DNA of 25,536 nt from Prevotellaceae bacterium (lineage in GTDB: Bacteria > Bacteroidota > Bacteroidia > Bacteroidales > Paludibacteraceae), in NCBI GenBank assembly GCA_031290375.1, contig JAITNR010000002.1:1-25536 (forward strand), given 5' to 3'. Position numbers and translations under genes: made by a program. Positions within the stretch are counted from its first letter, which is position 1. Every line of letters begins with the position of its first letter. Under the pieces are notes generated by a model that worked only from the letters and a program-made list of their open reading frames with translations, had not been told where the DNA came from and did no database searches. Shown in pieces: positions 14,648 through 22,274 of this stretch.

Positions 14648-16000
14648 CTATTTTTTTAATCTCAAAAAAATTTCTTCACTCTGCTTTTCATAGCCGGGTT
14701 TGTTCAGGAGAGCGAACATATTTTTCTTGTACGCTTCAACGCCCGGTTGGTCAAATGGATTTACTTCTAGCATATAACCACTTATGCCACAGGCTTTTTC
14801 AAAGAAATAGAGTAGCTGTCCGATATAATATTCGTTCAGTTTTGGCATAGTGATTTTGATATTCGGCACGTTGCCGTCTATGTGTGCGAGCATTGTGCCG
14901 AGTTCTGCCATTTTATTCACCTCGTCAATACGTCTGCCTGCGAGGAAATTCAAACCGTCACGATTGGCTGTGTCGGTTGGTATTCTTTTTTCAAAATTTG
15001 GCTCTTCTACCGAGATAACTGTTTCAAAGATAACACGTTGTCCCTCTTGAAGATATTGCCCCATAGAGTGCAGGTCGGTAGTGAAATCCACAGATGCGGG
15101 AAAAATCCCCTTGTTTTCCTTACCCTCGCTTTCACCATAAAGTTGTTTCCACCATTCTGCAATATAGTGCAGTTTAGAATGGAAATTAGCCAGCACTTCA
15201 ATGATTCTGCCCGATTTCAGCAACTCGTTTCTTGCGGCGGCATACTGCATTGCAAGATTTTTTTCAAACGGCACATTGTCGGAGGTTTCATACTGCATAT
15301 CTTTTGCCCCGGCAATCAACTGCCTGATATTGAAACCTGCAACAGCAATCGGCATCAATCCGACAGGCGAAAGCACCGAAAACCGCCCTCCTATATTATC
15401 TTCGATTACATAGGATTTGTAACCCTGCTCAACAGCGAGCGTATGCAAGGCACCGCGTGCTTTGTCAGTTATGGCAACGATCAATTGTTTTGCCTGCTCT
15501 TTGCCCTGCTGTGCTTCGAGTTGCTCTCCAAGCAGGCGAAAAGCGAGTGCCGGCTCAGTGGTAGTACCTGATTTGGATATTGAGATAATTCCAAATTTAT
15601 AGTTTTTCAGAAGTGACTGTAATTCAAAGAGATAATCTTCTCCAATATTTTGTCCTGCGTACAGTATAATTGGGAACTGATGCTCTTTTTGCAAAAAAAC
15701 GAACGAATTTGAAAGTGCATCAATTACCGCTCTTGCTCCGAGATAGGAGCCACCAATGCCAATTACAACAATAATTTCACACTTTTTTTGCAAAATTTTC
15801 GCCGTATTTTCAATGTCCGCAAGCAGTTCGTCCGAAGCCTCGGAAGGAAGATTCAACCAACCGAGAAAGTCATTACCTTTGCCTGAGCCGCGGTGAAGAG
15901 CTTTACAGGCATCTTCGGCAGCAACTTTTTGATTGTCAATTATATTCTTCGGAATAAATTGATAAATATTGTTCAAACATAGATCAATGTTCTTTCCCAT
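14648..16000 (-). CDS. pgi: Glucose-6-phosphate isomerase
   Basis: It interconverts glucose 6-phosphate and fructose 6-phosphate in glycolysis and gluconeogenesis, in the cytoplasm. At 450 aa it belongs to the shorter bacterial form. Family motifs are VVIGIGGSYLGARAVIDAL (sugar-phosphate loop), ISISKSGTTTEPALAFR, GGRFSVLSPVGLMPIAVAGF, YGESEGKENKGIFP with the active-site Glu, DLHSMGQYLQEG, and the C-terminal NPFDQPGVEAYK with the catalytic Lys. A promoter lies at 16030-16037. Two rhomboid genes follow closely. A 229-aa open frame on the opposite strand within this gene is a shadow. Confidence 0.96.
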   Translation of the reverse strand: MGKNIDLCLNNIYQFIPKNIIDNQKVAAEDACKALHRGSGKGNDFLGWLNLPSEASDELLADIENTAKILQKKCEIIVVIGIGGSYLGARAVIDALSNSFVFLQKEHQFPIILYAGQNIGEDYLFELQSLLKNYKFGIISISKSGTTTEPALAFRLLGEQLEAQQGKEQAKQLIVAITDKARGALHTLAVEQGYKSYVIEDNIGGRFSVLSPVGLMPIAVAGFNIRQLIAGAKDMQYETSDNVPFEKNLAMQYAAARNELLKSGRIIEVLANFHSKLHYIAEWWKQLYGESEGKENKGIFPASVDFTTDLHSMGQYLQEGQRVIFETVISVEEPNFEKRIPTDTANRDGLNFLAGRRIDEVNKMAELGTMLAHIDGNVPNIKITMPKLNEYYIGQLLYFFEKACGISGYMLEVNPFDQPGVEAYKKNMFALLNKPGYEKQSEEIFLRLKK

Positions 16001-16029
16001 ATTTTTTTATTTTTTGCTTAATTTTATTG

Positions 16030-16060
16030 CAAAGGTAATGCTTTTTGTTTAATAAAACAA
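16030..16060 (-). promoter_or_regulatory. Promoter of pgi
   Basis: On the minus strand TACCTTTG (16030-16037) has TTG (16058-16060) 20 bp upstream, matching the consensus. The leader to the ATG at 16000 is about 25 nt. Confidence 0.55.
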
Positions 16061-16107
16061 CGCTCTTTTTTTCGATAAATCGTAATGTCAAATAGTGTCC
16101 GAATTAT

Positions 16108-16395
16108 CTATAGTAAAAAAGCCATAGCAATATATACCATAATCGAAACAAAAACGCCTCTGAGGTAATTCCATTGGTCAAAGTGGTTTAATAGAAAAAC
16201 CGCTATAAGATTGGGCAAAATTGCTATAAAAATAAGATTGGATACGAGATAAATTTTCTGCATCATTGCTAACAAATTCATTATATCCGTATCTCCATAG
16301 CAGTTTGCCTTAATGAAAATGTACGCTACAAACAACGGCACAATCATACCTGAGATAAAAGCGATAAAAAACTGTAAAACAGGACTTTTAGGCAT
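16108..16395 (-). CDS. Small three-helix membrane protein, coupled to surE
   Basis: The 95-aa product has three hydrophobic segments (about 8-28, 45-68 and 76-95), short loops and no cysteine or charged catalytic cluster, so it is an inner-membrane protein. I do not recognise the family. Its ATG overlaps the end of surE by 8 bp, which implies translational coupling and supports it being a real gene. In related Bacteroidetes, surE is often followed by the lipid A gene lpxB, but that gene is not here. Function is unknown. Confidence 0.7.
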   Translation of the reverse strand: MPKSPVLQFFIAFISGMIVPLFVAYIFIKANCYGDTDIMNLLAMMQKIYLVSNLIFIAILPNLIAVFLLNHFDQWNYLRGVFVSIMVYIAMAFLL

Positions 16396-17173
16396 TGAAT
16401 ATAGTGTTCTGGTTATCGAAATTTAATTTCTTAATTGCCATATAATCAGTCATATCCGTTTGTACGGGTTGAATGGAGATAAAACCGTTTGTCAAAGCCC
16501 ATTCGTCCGTATCGGTTGCCTCCGGCTCATCGTTGATAAATTCACCTACCATCCAATAGCAGTCCTTATTGTAGGGTGTTGGTGATGCCATAAATTCGTT
16601 ACGCCACGAACCCAACGACTGACGGCAGACTTTCATACCTAAAATTTCGCCCACAGGAGCATTCACATTGAGACAAACACCCTTTGGCAAGCCGTTTGCA
16701 ATAACATGCTCAATGATCTTTGAAAAAAACGGTAATGTCTTTGAAAAATCGGCATCATTATCGTGGTTGCAGAGTGAAAAGCCGATGCTTGACTTATGAT
16801 ACAAAGCTCCTTCAATAGCTGCACCCATCGTGCCTGAATAGATTACGTTGATTGACGCATTTGAGCCGTGGTTAATCCCTGACAACACAATATCGGGATC
16901 ACGTTCAATGCCTGGCAATTGCTTGGAAAACACCAATTTGACGCAATCGGCTGGCGTACCGCTACAAGCGATAATTCTAAAATGTTCCCTATTTGAAATT
17001 TCGGTATAGGTTACGGGCAGAGCCACCGTTAGGGCACTTGACTGAGCAGAGCGAGCACCATCGGGAGCTACCACCAAAACATCGCCAAAAGATCTGGCTA
17101 TCTTAATCAACTCATTAATACCGTTTGAGTTATATCCGTCATCGTTTGTTATCAGAATTAATTTCTTTTGCAT
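16388..17173 (-). CDS. surE: 5'/3'-nucleotidase SurE
   Basis: SurE is a metal-dependent phosphatase that removes phosphate from nucleoside 5'- and 3'-monophosphates and sometimes short polyphosphate, in the cytoplasm. The 261-aa product has the metal-binding LITNDDGY at 7-14, APDGARSAQSSALT near 36-49, SGTPADCVKL, and SGINHGSNASINVIYSGTMGAA. Together these define the family's active site. The C-terminal half contains GVCLNVNAP, also typical. Length is normal. It has its own promoter (17211-17218) and overlaps the next small membrane-protein gene by 8 bp. Confidence 0.95.
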   Translation of the reverse strand: MQKKLILITNDDGYNSNGINELIKIARSFGDVLVVAPDGARSAQSSALTVALPVTYTEISNREHFRIIACSGTPADCVKLVFSKQLPGIERDPDIVLSGINHGSNASINVIYSGTMGAAIEGALYHKSSIGFSLCNHDNDADFSKTLPFFSKIIEHVIANGLPKGVCLNVNAPVGEILGMKVCRQSLGSWRNEFMASPTPYNKDCYWMVGEFINDEPEATDTDEWALTNGFISIQPVQTDMTDYMAIKKLNFDNQNTIFNA

Positions 17174-17210
17174 TGGTTTCGCTTTATTTCTCGACTTGTT
17201 TATTTTTGTG

Positions 17211-17218
17211 CAAAGTTA
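17211..17218 (-). promoter_or_regulatory. Promoter (-7 element) of surE
   Basis: TAACTTTG on the minus strand lies 37 bp upstream of the surE start. No clear -33 box is seen. Bases 17219-17404 are AT-rich and otherwise empty apart from an ATTCATTGTTCATT simple repeat near 17358. Confidence 0.5.
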
Positions 17219-17404
17219 CACATTTTTTTTGTGGGTATAAAAGAGTGAATTAAAAAATGTGTTCTTAATTCAAATCCCAAAATCTCAAAATGCCTTTAAT
17301 ATATTACATATCAAGTAATTACAAGTAAATGTTAAAAATTAACGCACCACTATGATATTCATTGTTCATTATTCAAATGAATATCCGACCCGACAGTCAT
17401 TAAA

Positions 17405-17442
17405 GAAAAGCCCCGCCAATATCCATATTAGCGAAGTTTTCC
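17405..17442 (-). terminator. Terminator after rplU-rpmA
   Basis: On the minus strand CGCTAATAT pairs with ATATTGGCG (inner stem 17414-17433) and the flanking AAAAC/GCTTTT regions can extend it. CTTTTCTTT follows. It begins about 30 bp after the rpmA stop. Confidence 0.6.
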
Positions 17443-17471
17443 TTTTATAAAAAAAATTTACTATATAAACT

Positions 17472-17732
17472 CTAAACCACAATCGGTTGAACGGAAACGT
17501 AAGACTTGTTGTCTTTCTTTTTACGGAAATTAACCGAACCTGAAACCAACGCAAAAAGTGTGTGGTCTTTGCCCATACCTACATTTTCTCCCGGATTGTG
17601 CACTGTTCCGCGCTGACGAACCAAAATATTGCCCGCTTTGGCATACTGTCCACCGAATATTTTTACTCCCAGTCGCTTGCTTTCTGATTCGCGACCATTT
17701 TTTGAACTGCCTACTCCTTTCTTATGTGCCAT
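17472..17732 (-). CDS. rpmA: Large ribosomal subunit protein bL27
   Basis: L27 is a small basic protein near the peptidyl-transferase centre. The 86-aa product begins MAHKKGVGSSKNGRESESKRLGVK, continues with GGQYAKAGNILVRQRGT and HNPGENVGMGKDHTLFA, and is full length. It begins directly with the mature-like N-terminus AHKKG. There is no Firmicutes-type N-terminal extension that would need a protease. It lies 21 bp downstream of rplU, the usual pairing, and is followed by a terminator. Confidence 0.98.
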   Translation of the reverse strand: MAHKKGVGSSKNGRESESKRLGVKIFGGQYAKAGNILVRQRGTVHNPGENVGMGKDHTLFALVSGSVNFRKKKDNKSYVSVQPIVV

Positions 17733-17753
17733 AATTATCTGATTTTTAAATAA

Positions 17754-18068
17754 TTAACTAACAATTTCCTTAATTATCAACTCTGTGAAATTTTGACGGT
17801 GTCCGTTGAGTTTACGATAACCTTTACGGCGTTTTTTCTTAAAAATCAACACCTTCTTACCACGAACATGCGAAACAACTTCCGCCACAACCTTGGAACC
17901 GGAAACAACCGGCGTGCCAACCGACACCGTTCCACCGTTGTCAATCAACAATACTCTGTCAAACTCTACATTGGAGCCTCTTTCGGCTTCACTAATACGG
18001 TGGACACATAATTTTTCGCCCACCTCTACCTTGAACTGCTGTCCAAGAATTTCTACAATTGCGTACAT
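17754..18068 (-). CDS. rplU: Large ribosomal subunit protein bL21
   Basis: L21 binds 23S rRNA in the large subunit. The 104-aa product begins MYAIVEILGQQFKVEVGEKL. It contains the family-typical segments FDRVLLIDNG and VSHVRGKKVLIFKKKRRKGYRK, followed by NGHRQNFTELII. It is full length. The order rplU-rpmA is conserved across bacteria. The promoter is at 18158-18165, leaving a leader of about 80 nt that can pair GAGGC with GCCTC, a possible site for autoregulation. Confidence 0.98.
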   Translation of the reverse strand: MYAIVEILGQQFKVEVGEKLCVHRISEAERGSNVEFDRVLLIDNGGTVSVGTPVVSGSKVVAEVVSHVRGKKVLIFKKKRRKGYRKLNGHRQNFTELIIKEIVS

Positions 18069-18157
18069 TAATTTATTAATTTTACGTTAGACCGTGAGGC
18101 GAGAAATCCAATTAACAGGACAATTCTACTTATTTAGCCTCTTTACGAATCGGACTG

Positions 18158-18165
18158 CAAAGGTA
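18158..18165 (-). promoter_or_regulatory. Promoter (-7 element) of rplU-rpmA
   Basis: TACCTTTG on the minus strand lies 90 bp upstream of the rplU start. A CAA at 18185-18187 (TTG on minus) about 20 bp further up may be the -33 box. Confidence 0.55.
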
Positions 18166-18211
18166 CAACATTTTTTTCATACTGCAACATTATTTTTATC
18201 AAAATTTTAAC

Positions 18212-18219
18212 TAATTTTG
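18212..18219 (+). promoter_or_regulatory. Promoter (-7 element) of the kinase/RapZ-C gene
   Basis: TAATTTTG lies 20 bp before the ATG at 18239, which gives a leader of only about 13 nt. It is divergent from the rplU promoter, about 47 bp away. The -33 box is weak. Confidence 0.4.
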
Positions 18220-18238
18220 TACCTGCAAAATAATTAAT

Positions 18239-19663
18239 ATGCAAAATAAGGTAATTAAACTGTTTGAGCAATACACAAACTGCTCTCTGTCAGAAATTTA
18301 TCGACTGCCGCAATCGGGCGGCAACAGAGTTTATTTCAGAATTTTGGGTAAAAATGGCAGTGTAATTGGTGTTGTGGGCAATTCGACAAAAGAGAATAAC
18401 GCCTTTTTTGAGATTGCACGACAATTTGAAATACAGAGTATTCTTGCCCCGAAGGTTTTGTGCGTTTCGGATGACAAACTTTGTTATTTGCTTGATGATT
18501 TGGGAGATAACACACTTTTTGACAGGATAGCAGACGGTAGAACAAGTGGAATTTTTTCTGAAAACGAAAAAAGACTGTTGTATCAAACAATGGGTTATCT
18601 ACCTGATATTCAGTTTAAAATTGCTCAAAATTTTGATTTTTCTGTTTGCTATCCGCAAAGTGAATTTGACAGGCGAATGATTTTTTTTGATTTTAATTAT
18701 TTCAAGTACTCATTTTTAAAACTTTGCAGGATAGATTTTGACGAAAACAGATTGGAAAATGAATTTGAGAAGTTTGCCGAAATTCTTTTACAAAATTCTG
18801 ATACTGAAACATTTATGTATCGTGATTTTCAGTCAAGGAATGTGATGTTTAAGGATGACAAGCCCTGTTTTATTGATTTTCAGGGCGGAAGAAAAGGGGC
18901 AATTTATTATGATGTGGCTTCGTTTCTTTGGCAGGCAAGGGCAAATTTTCCGAACTCCCTCCGTAATGAGCTTATAGACACATATTTAATCTCGTTAAAA
19001 AAATACTGTCAAGTTTCAAAAAATGATTTTTTGGCAAGATTAAAATATTTTGTTCTGTTTAGACAACTGCAAACGCTTGGAGCATACGGATTTAGAGGTA
19101 TTTTTGAACAAAAACAGCATTTTTTGCAAAGTATTCCATTTGCTCTCGAAAATATTGATAACCTGTTGCCATTCAACGAATTTACCTATCTTTCTGAACT
19201 TCTTAAAAAGATTGTGGCGTCAGGCGAATTTCAAAAAAACACCGAAACCGACTTAACCGCCAAACTGACTGTGCAAATTGAGAGTTTTGCATACGGGAAC
19301 GGTATCCCAAAAGACTCGTCAGGCAATGGTGGTGGCTACGTTTTTGATTGCCGAAGCATCTACAATCCGGGACGATTTGAACAGTACAAAAAATCGACAG
19401 GTCTGGACTCCTCTGTCAAAGAATTTATTGAAAACAGCACGGGGATAGAAGACTTTATAAAAAATGTTTATTCACTGATAGACAGTCATATAAAGATATT
19501 TTTAGAGCGGGGATTTTGGCACCTTTCAGTATTTTTCGGTTGTACGGGCGGGCAGCACCGCTCTGTCTATTGCGCAGAGTTACTTGCAAAGTATGTAAAG
19601 GCCAAATACCCTGTAAATGTGAAACTCAGGCATAGAGAACTTGGTATTACCCGCGAACTGTAA
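18239..19663 (+). CDS. Fusion of an AmgK-like sugar kinase and a RapZ C-terminal domain
   Basis: The 474-aa product has two parts. Residues about 1-320 are an aminoglycoside-phosphotransferase fold with SGGNRVYFRI (26-35), LLDDLGDNTLF (84-94), the catalytic loop YRDFQSRNVM (Asp196, Asn201) and the metal-binding IDFQGGR (Asp213). This matches AmgK-like anomeric kinases for MurNAc/GlcNAc. Residues about 342-474 match the RapZ C-terminal domain: SFAYGNGIP, VFDCRSIYNPG, TGLDSSV and GCTGGQHRSVY (434-444). In E. coli that domain binds glucosamine 6-phosphate. The ATP-binding N-terminal domain of RapZ is absent. The next gene, 10 bp downstream, encodes a MurU-like nucleotidyltransferase. The likely role is recycling of cell-wall amino sugars, with possible sensing by the second domain. 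The kinase substrate is inferred. Confidence 0.85.
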   Translation: MQNKVIKLFEQYTNCSLSEIYRLPQSGGNRVYFRILGKNGSVIGVVGNSTKENNAFFEIARQFEIQSILAPKVLCVSDDKLCYLLDDLGDNTLFDRIADGRTSGIFSENEKRLLYQTMGYLPDIQFKIAQNFDFSVCYPQSEFDRRMIFFDFNYFKYSFLKLCRIDFDENRLENEFEKFAEILLQNSDTETFMYRDFQSRNVMFKDDKPCFIDFQGGRKGAIYYDVASFLWQARANFPNSLRNELIDTYLISLKKYCQVSKNDFLARLKYFVLFRQLQTLGAYGFRGIFEQKQHFLQSIPFALENIDNLLPFNEFTYLSELLKKIVASGEFQKNTETDLTAKLTVQIESFAYGNGIPKDSSGNGGGYVFDCRSIYNPGRFEQYKKSTGLDSSVKEFIENSTGIEDFIKNVYSLIDSHIKIFLERGFWHLSVFFGCTGGQHRSVYCAELLAKYVKAKYPVNVKLRHRELGITREL

Positions 19664-19673
19664 ACGGTAGATT

Positions 19674-20435
19674 ATGAGTTTGACTTTTAGATGTTCATCG
19701 GCAATGATTTTTGCAGCAGGGCTTGGCACAAGACTTCGCCCGCTAACCGACCATACCCCAAAGGCACTTGTGAAAATAGGTAACAAAACCCTGCTCGAAA
19801 TTGCAATAGGGAAAATCAAAGATGCAGGTTTCGACAAGATTGTGATTAATGCCCATCACTTTGCAGAGCAGATTTTTGAATTTGTACAAAACAGTAATTT
19901 TGAGATAGATATAGAAATCTCCCATGAAAAAAATTTATTGCTCGACACAGGCGGCGGTATTTTTTATGCAAGGAACAAAATCGGCTCAAATGCACCCTTT
20001 CTTGTGCATAACGTTGATATTGTGTCAAATGCGGATTTGGTCAGACTATACAGTCTTCACGGGGAAGAAAACCTTGCAACCTTACTCACAAGTCGAAGAA
20101 AAACAGGTAGATACCTGTTATTCAACGAAGAGAATCAACTTGTTGGCTGGCAAAACAGCAAAACAGGTGAAATAAGGACTCCATTCAAAAACCTGAATAT
20201 TGAAAAGTGCAACAGTTTGGCTTTCAATGGAATACATATTATTTCGCCAAAAATTTTTCATCTGATGAAAGATACGCAAATGCCCTTTTCGATAATTGAT
20301 TTTTATCTTTCCGTTTGTAACAAAGAAAAAATCATTGCCTGCCAACAGCCTGATTTGGATGTATTTGATGTTGGCACAGAGGAAAAACTGAAAAAAGCCG
20401 CACAATATTTGATGCCACAACCCAAAATCGAATAG
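19674..20435 (+). CDS. Sugar-1-phosphate nucleotidyltransferase, MurU-like
   Basis: The 253-aa product has the nucleotidyltransferase signature AAGLGTRLRPLTDHTPKALVKI (14-35), followed by IVINAHHFAEQI, then LLDTGGGIFYAR and FLVHNVDIVSNADL (the metal-binding Asp in NVD). It transfers UMP or another NMP to a sugar 1-phosphate in the cytoplasm. Size, the VINAHH segment and the lack of a C-terminal repeat domain fit MurU, which makes UDP-MurNAc from MurNAc 1-phosphate. The partner upstream is an AmgK-like kinase only 10 bp away, which makes this assignment more likely than a glucose or mannose enzyme. The start could be Met1 or Met11. The sugar and nucleotide are inferred from context. Confidence 0.85.
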   Translation: MSLTFRCSSAMIFAAGLGTRLRPLTDHTPKALVKIGNKTLLEIAIGKIKDAGFDKIVINAHHFAEQIFEFVQNSNFEIDIEISHEKNLLLDTGGGIFYARNKIGSNAPFLVHNVDIVSNADLVRLYSLHGEENLATLLTSRRKTGRYLLFNEENQLVGWQNSKTGEIRTPFKNLNIEKCNSLAFNGIHIISPKIFHLMKDTQMPFSIIDFYLSVCNKEKIIACQQPDLDVFDVGTEEKLKKAAQYLMPQPKIE

Positions 20436-20560
20436 CAAAAATTTGACGACAAAATAAAACTATTGCCAATCAGTAAAAATCTGTTAATCCGTGTCAGCGT
20501 GCTTTTAAGACAGCCTCTTTGAGCTATCCTTAATTTCCGTCTTTTTCAATTCTCAATTAC

Positions 20561-21643
20561 TTACGGAAGTTTCTCATTTCCTGTTACAAACCGCTTGTAG
20601 TATGATATTATCAGGGTTGTCAGCGGTAGAGCCAGTATCAAGCCTATCAATCCGAGCAATGCTCCCCAGACAGAGAGAGAAAGCAGTATCACAGCGGGGT
20701 TTAGCCCCATATTTTTACCCATAATTTTGGGCGTAAGCAGCAGGTCTAATGTAATTTGAATTGTTACAAACACTGTAGAAATACCCAAAATCATTACCAA
20801 AAAACTGTTGCCCGTTTCGATTGATTTTAAAAACGCCAGAAACACAACAGGCACAAAACCAATTGTTTGCATATAAGGAACGAGATGCAGCATACCTATA
20901 AAAATACCCATTGCCACCGCCATGGGTAACCCGATAATTGAAAAGCCGATACAGTATAAAATACCTGTAATTAATGAGATAAGTGCCTGTCCACGAAAAT
21001 ATTGATTCATTGCAGCGGACAAATCTTCAAGTATGTCATTTACAAATTTGCGATATTTTGGTTTGAAAATACCAACAATTCCATAGTTCAACTGTTCAAA
21101 ATCTTTCAGCATAAAAATCACGTAAAGTATTATCATAAAGACAATTACAATACCCATTGCGAATTGCAGCGTACCTGAAATCAGTGTCCAAAATTTGGGC
21201 AGAATTTTTTCGACAATCGTATCAAGCGACTCAAACGAAAACAACTCGTTGTAACTGATATTCAGTGTTATTTTCTGTAGATTTGCGGCAATAAAATCAC
21301 TTACGGCGTTGTTTTTGTCAATGTTTTCTACGTAATTTATCAAAATCGGCACAACACGTGCAATTTCATTCTCTACAATAGGCACAATTATCCAGAGCAG
21401 ACATGCAATAATGCTTGTTACGAGCAAAAAAGCCATTAAAATTGAGATAATTCGGTTTTTTATCCGCAGTTTGAACTGGATAAATTTTACCAGCGGAAAC
21501 ATCAAATATGCTATCAACCAGCCAATCAGGAAAGGCAACAGCACCCCAGACAAATATTTTATCAAAAAAAACACGCCAACAACAATTGCAATATTCACAA
21601 GCAGTCGAACAAATCTGTCGAAAGTGTAAGAAGTTTCATTCAT
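20561..21643 (-). CDS. AI-2E family (PerM-like) membrane transporter
   Basis: The product is 360 aa from the ATG at 21643 (MNETSYTFDRFVRLL). An in-frame TTG further upstream (21670) is rejected because it falls within the promoter. The protein has six to eight hydrophobic helices and the family segments GVLLPFLIGWLIAYLMFPLV and LVPYMQTIGFVPVVFLAF. These are followed by MGLNPAVILLSLSVWGALLGLIGLILALPLT near the C-terminus. The family includes quorum-signal exporters, Na+/H+ antiporters and many of unknown substrate, so a transporter in the inner membrane is as far as sequence allows. It is monocistronic, convergent with the nucleotidyltransferase gene and divergent from the epimerase gene. The 125 bp beyond its end contain no clear terminator. 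Confidence 0.88.
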   Translation of the reverse strand: MNETSYTFDRFVRLLVNIAIVVGVFFLIKYLSGVLLPFLIGWLIAYLMFPLVKFIQFKLRIKNRIISILMAFLLVTSIIACLLWIIVPIVENEIARVVPILINYVENIDKNNAVSDFIAANLQKITLNISYNELFSFESLDTIVEKILPKFWTLISGTLQFAMGIVIVFMIILYVIFMLKDFEQLNYGIVGIFKPKYRKFVNDILEDLSAAMNQYFRGQALISLITGILYCIGFSIIGLPMAVAMGIFIGMLHLVPYMQTIGFVPVVFLAFLKSIETGNSFLVMILGISTVFVTIQITLDLLLTPKIMGKNMGLNPAVILLSLSVWGALLGLIGLILALPLTTLIISYYKRFVTGNEKLP

Positions 21644-21667
21644 AACAAAGTAAAGAATTAATTTACG

Positions 21668-21675
21668 CAAAGATA
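21668..21675 (-). promoter_or_regulatory. Promoter (-7 element) of the AI-2E transporter gene
   Basis: TATCTTTG on the minus strand lies 24 bp upstream of the ATG at 21643. It shares a 155-bp intergenic region with the divergent epimerase promoter. Confidence 0.45.
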
Positions 21676-21698
21676 CTATTTATTTTTATTTAAAAGTA

Positions 21699-21730
21699 AT
21701 TGTTTTTTACAAAATAAAAAAGTAACTTTG
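21699..21730 (+). promoter_or_regulatory. Promoter of the methylmalonyl-CoA cluster
   Basis: ATTG (21699-21702), a 20-bp spacer and TAACTTTG (21723-21730) match the Bacteroidetes consensus. The leader before the ATG at 21799 is about 60 nt. Confidence 0.6.
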
Positions 21731-21798
21731 CAGAGATATTTTTCTGAGTAAAGTAATCAGATAACTGCCTGATAATAAATTAATTAAAATAAAAAAAT

Positions 21799-22212
21799 AT
21801 GAAACCATCACACATTGAACACATCGGAATTGCCGTAAAAAGTTTGGAAGAGACTATACCTTATTACGAACAATTGTTAGGTCAAAAATGTTATTCCGTA
21901 GAAGAGGTTGCAGATCAGAAAGTTAAAACTGCATTCTTCAAGCTGGGCGACACAAAAATAGAGTTGCTTGAGCCAACTTCGGAAGACAGCCCCATCGCCA
22001 AATATTTGGAAAAAAATCCGCACGGGGGTGTTCATCACATCGCTTTCTGCGTTGAGGGCGTACAAAAAGCATTGGAAGATGCTGCCCAAATGGGTATCCA
22101 ACTCATCGACAAAGCACCAAGACGCGGTGCAGAAGGATTGAATATCGGATTTTTGCATCCAAAATCAACTCATGGAGTACTGACAGAACTTTGTGAAAAT
22201 CCCAACAAATAA
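21799..22212 (+). CDS. mce: Methylmalonyl-CoA epimerase
   Basis: It interconverts (R)- and (S)-methylmalonyl-CoA, linking methylmalonyl-CoA mutase to decarboxylation in propionate formation. The 137-aa product has the vicinal-oxygen-chelate fold repeat. It opens with IEHIGIAVKSLEETIPYYEQLLG (metal His8), continues with GDTKIELLEPT and HGGVHHIAFCVE (metal His near 79-80), and ends with HGVLTELCE (metal Glu130). All expected metal ligands are present. It is first in the cluster, 62 bp before the carboxyltransferase gene. This order is usual in Bacteroidetes. Confidence 0.94.
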   Translation: MKPSHIEHIGIAVKSLEETIPYYEQLLGQKCYSVEEVADQKVKTAFFKLGDTKIELLEPTSEDSPIAKYLEKNPHGGVHHIAFCVEGVQKALEDAAQMGIQLIDKAPRRGAEGLNIGFLHPKSTHGVLTELCENPNK

Positions 22213-22274
22213 GGTTTGACATGCGAAAATTATGCAATACACCTAATGAAACTAAAAATAATAATAAATAAGTT

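Noticed and set aside
14882..15571. 229-aa ORF opposite pgi
   Set aside because: It is fully antisense to a strongly supported pgi gene, and its sequence has no recognisable domain.
21644..21670. TTG start at 21670 for the AI-2E transporter
   Set aside because: It lies within the likely promoter; the ATG at 21643 gives a normal protein.
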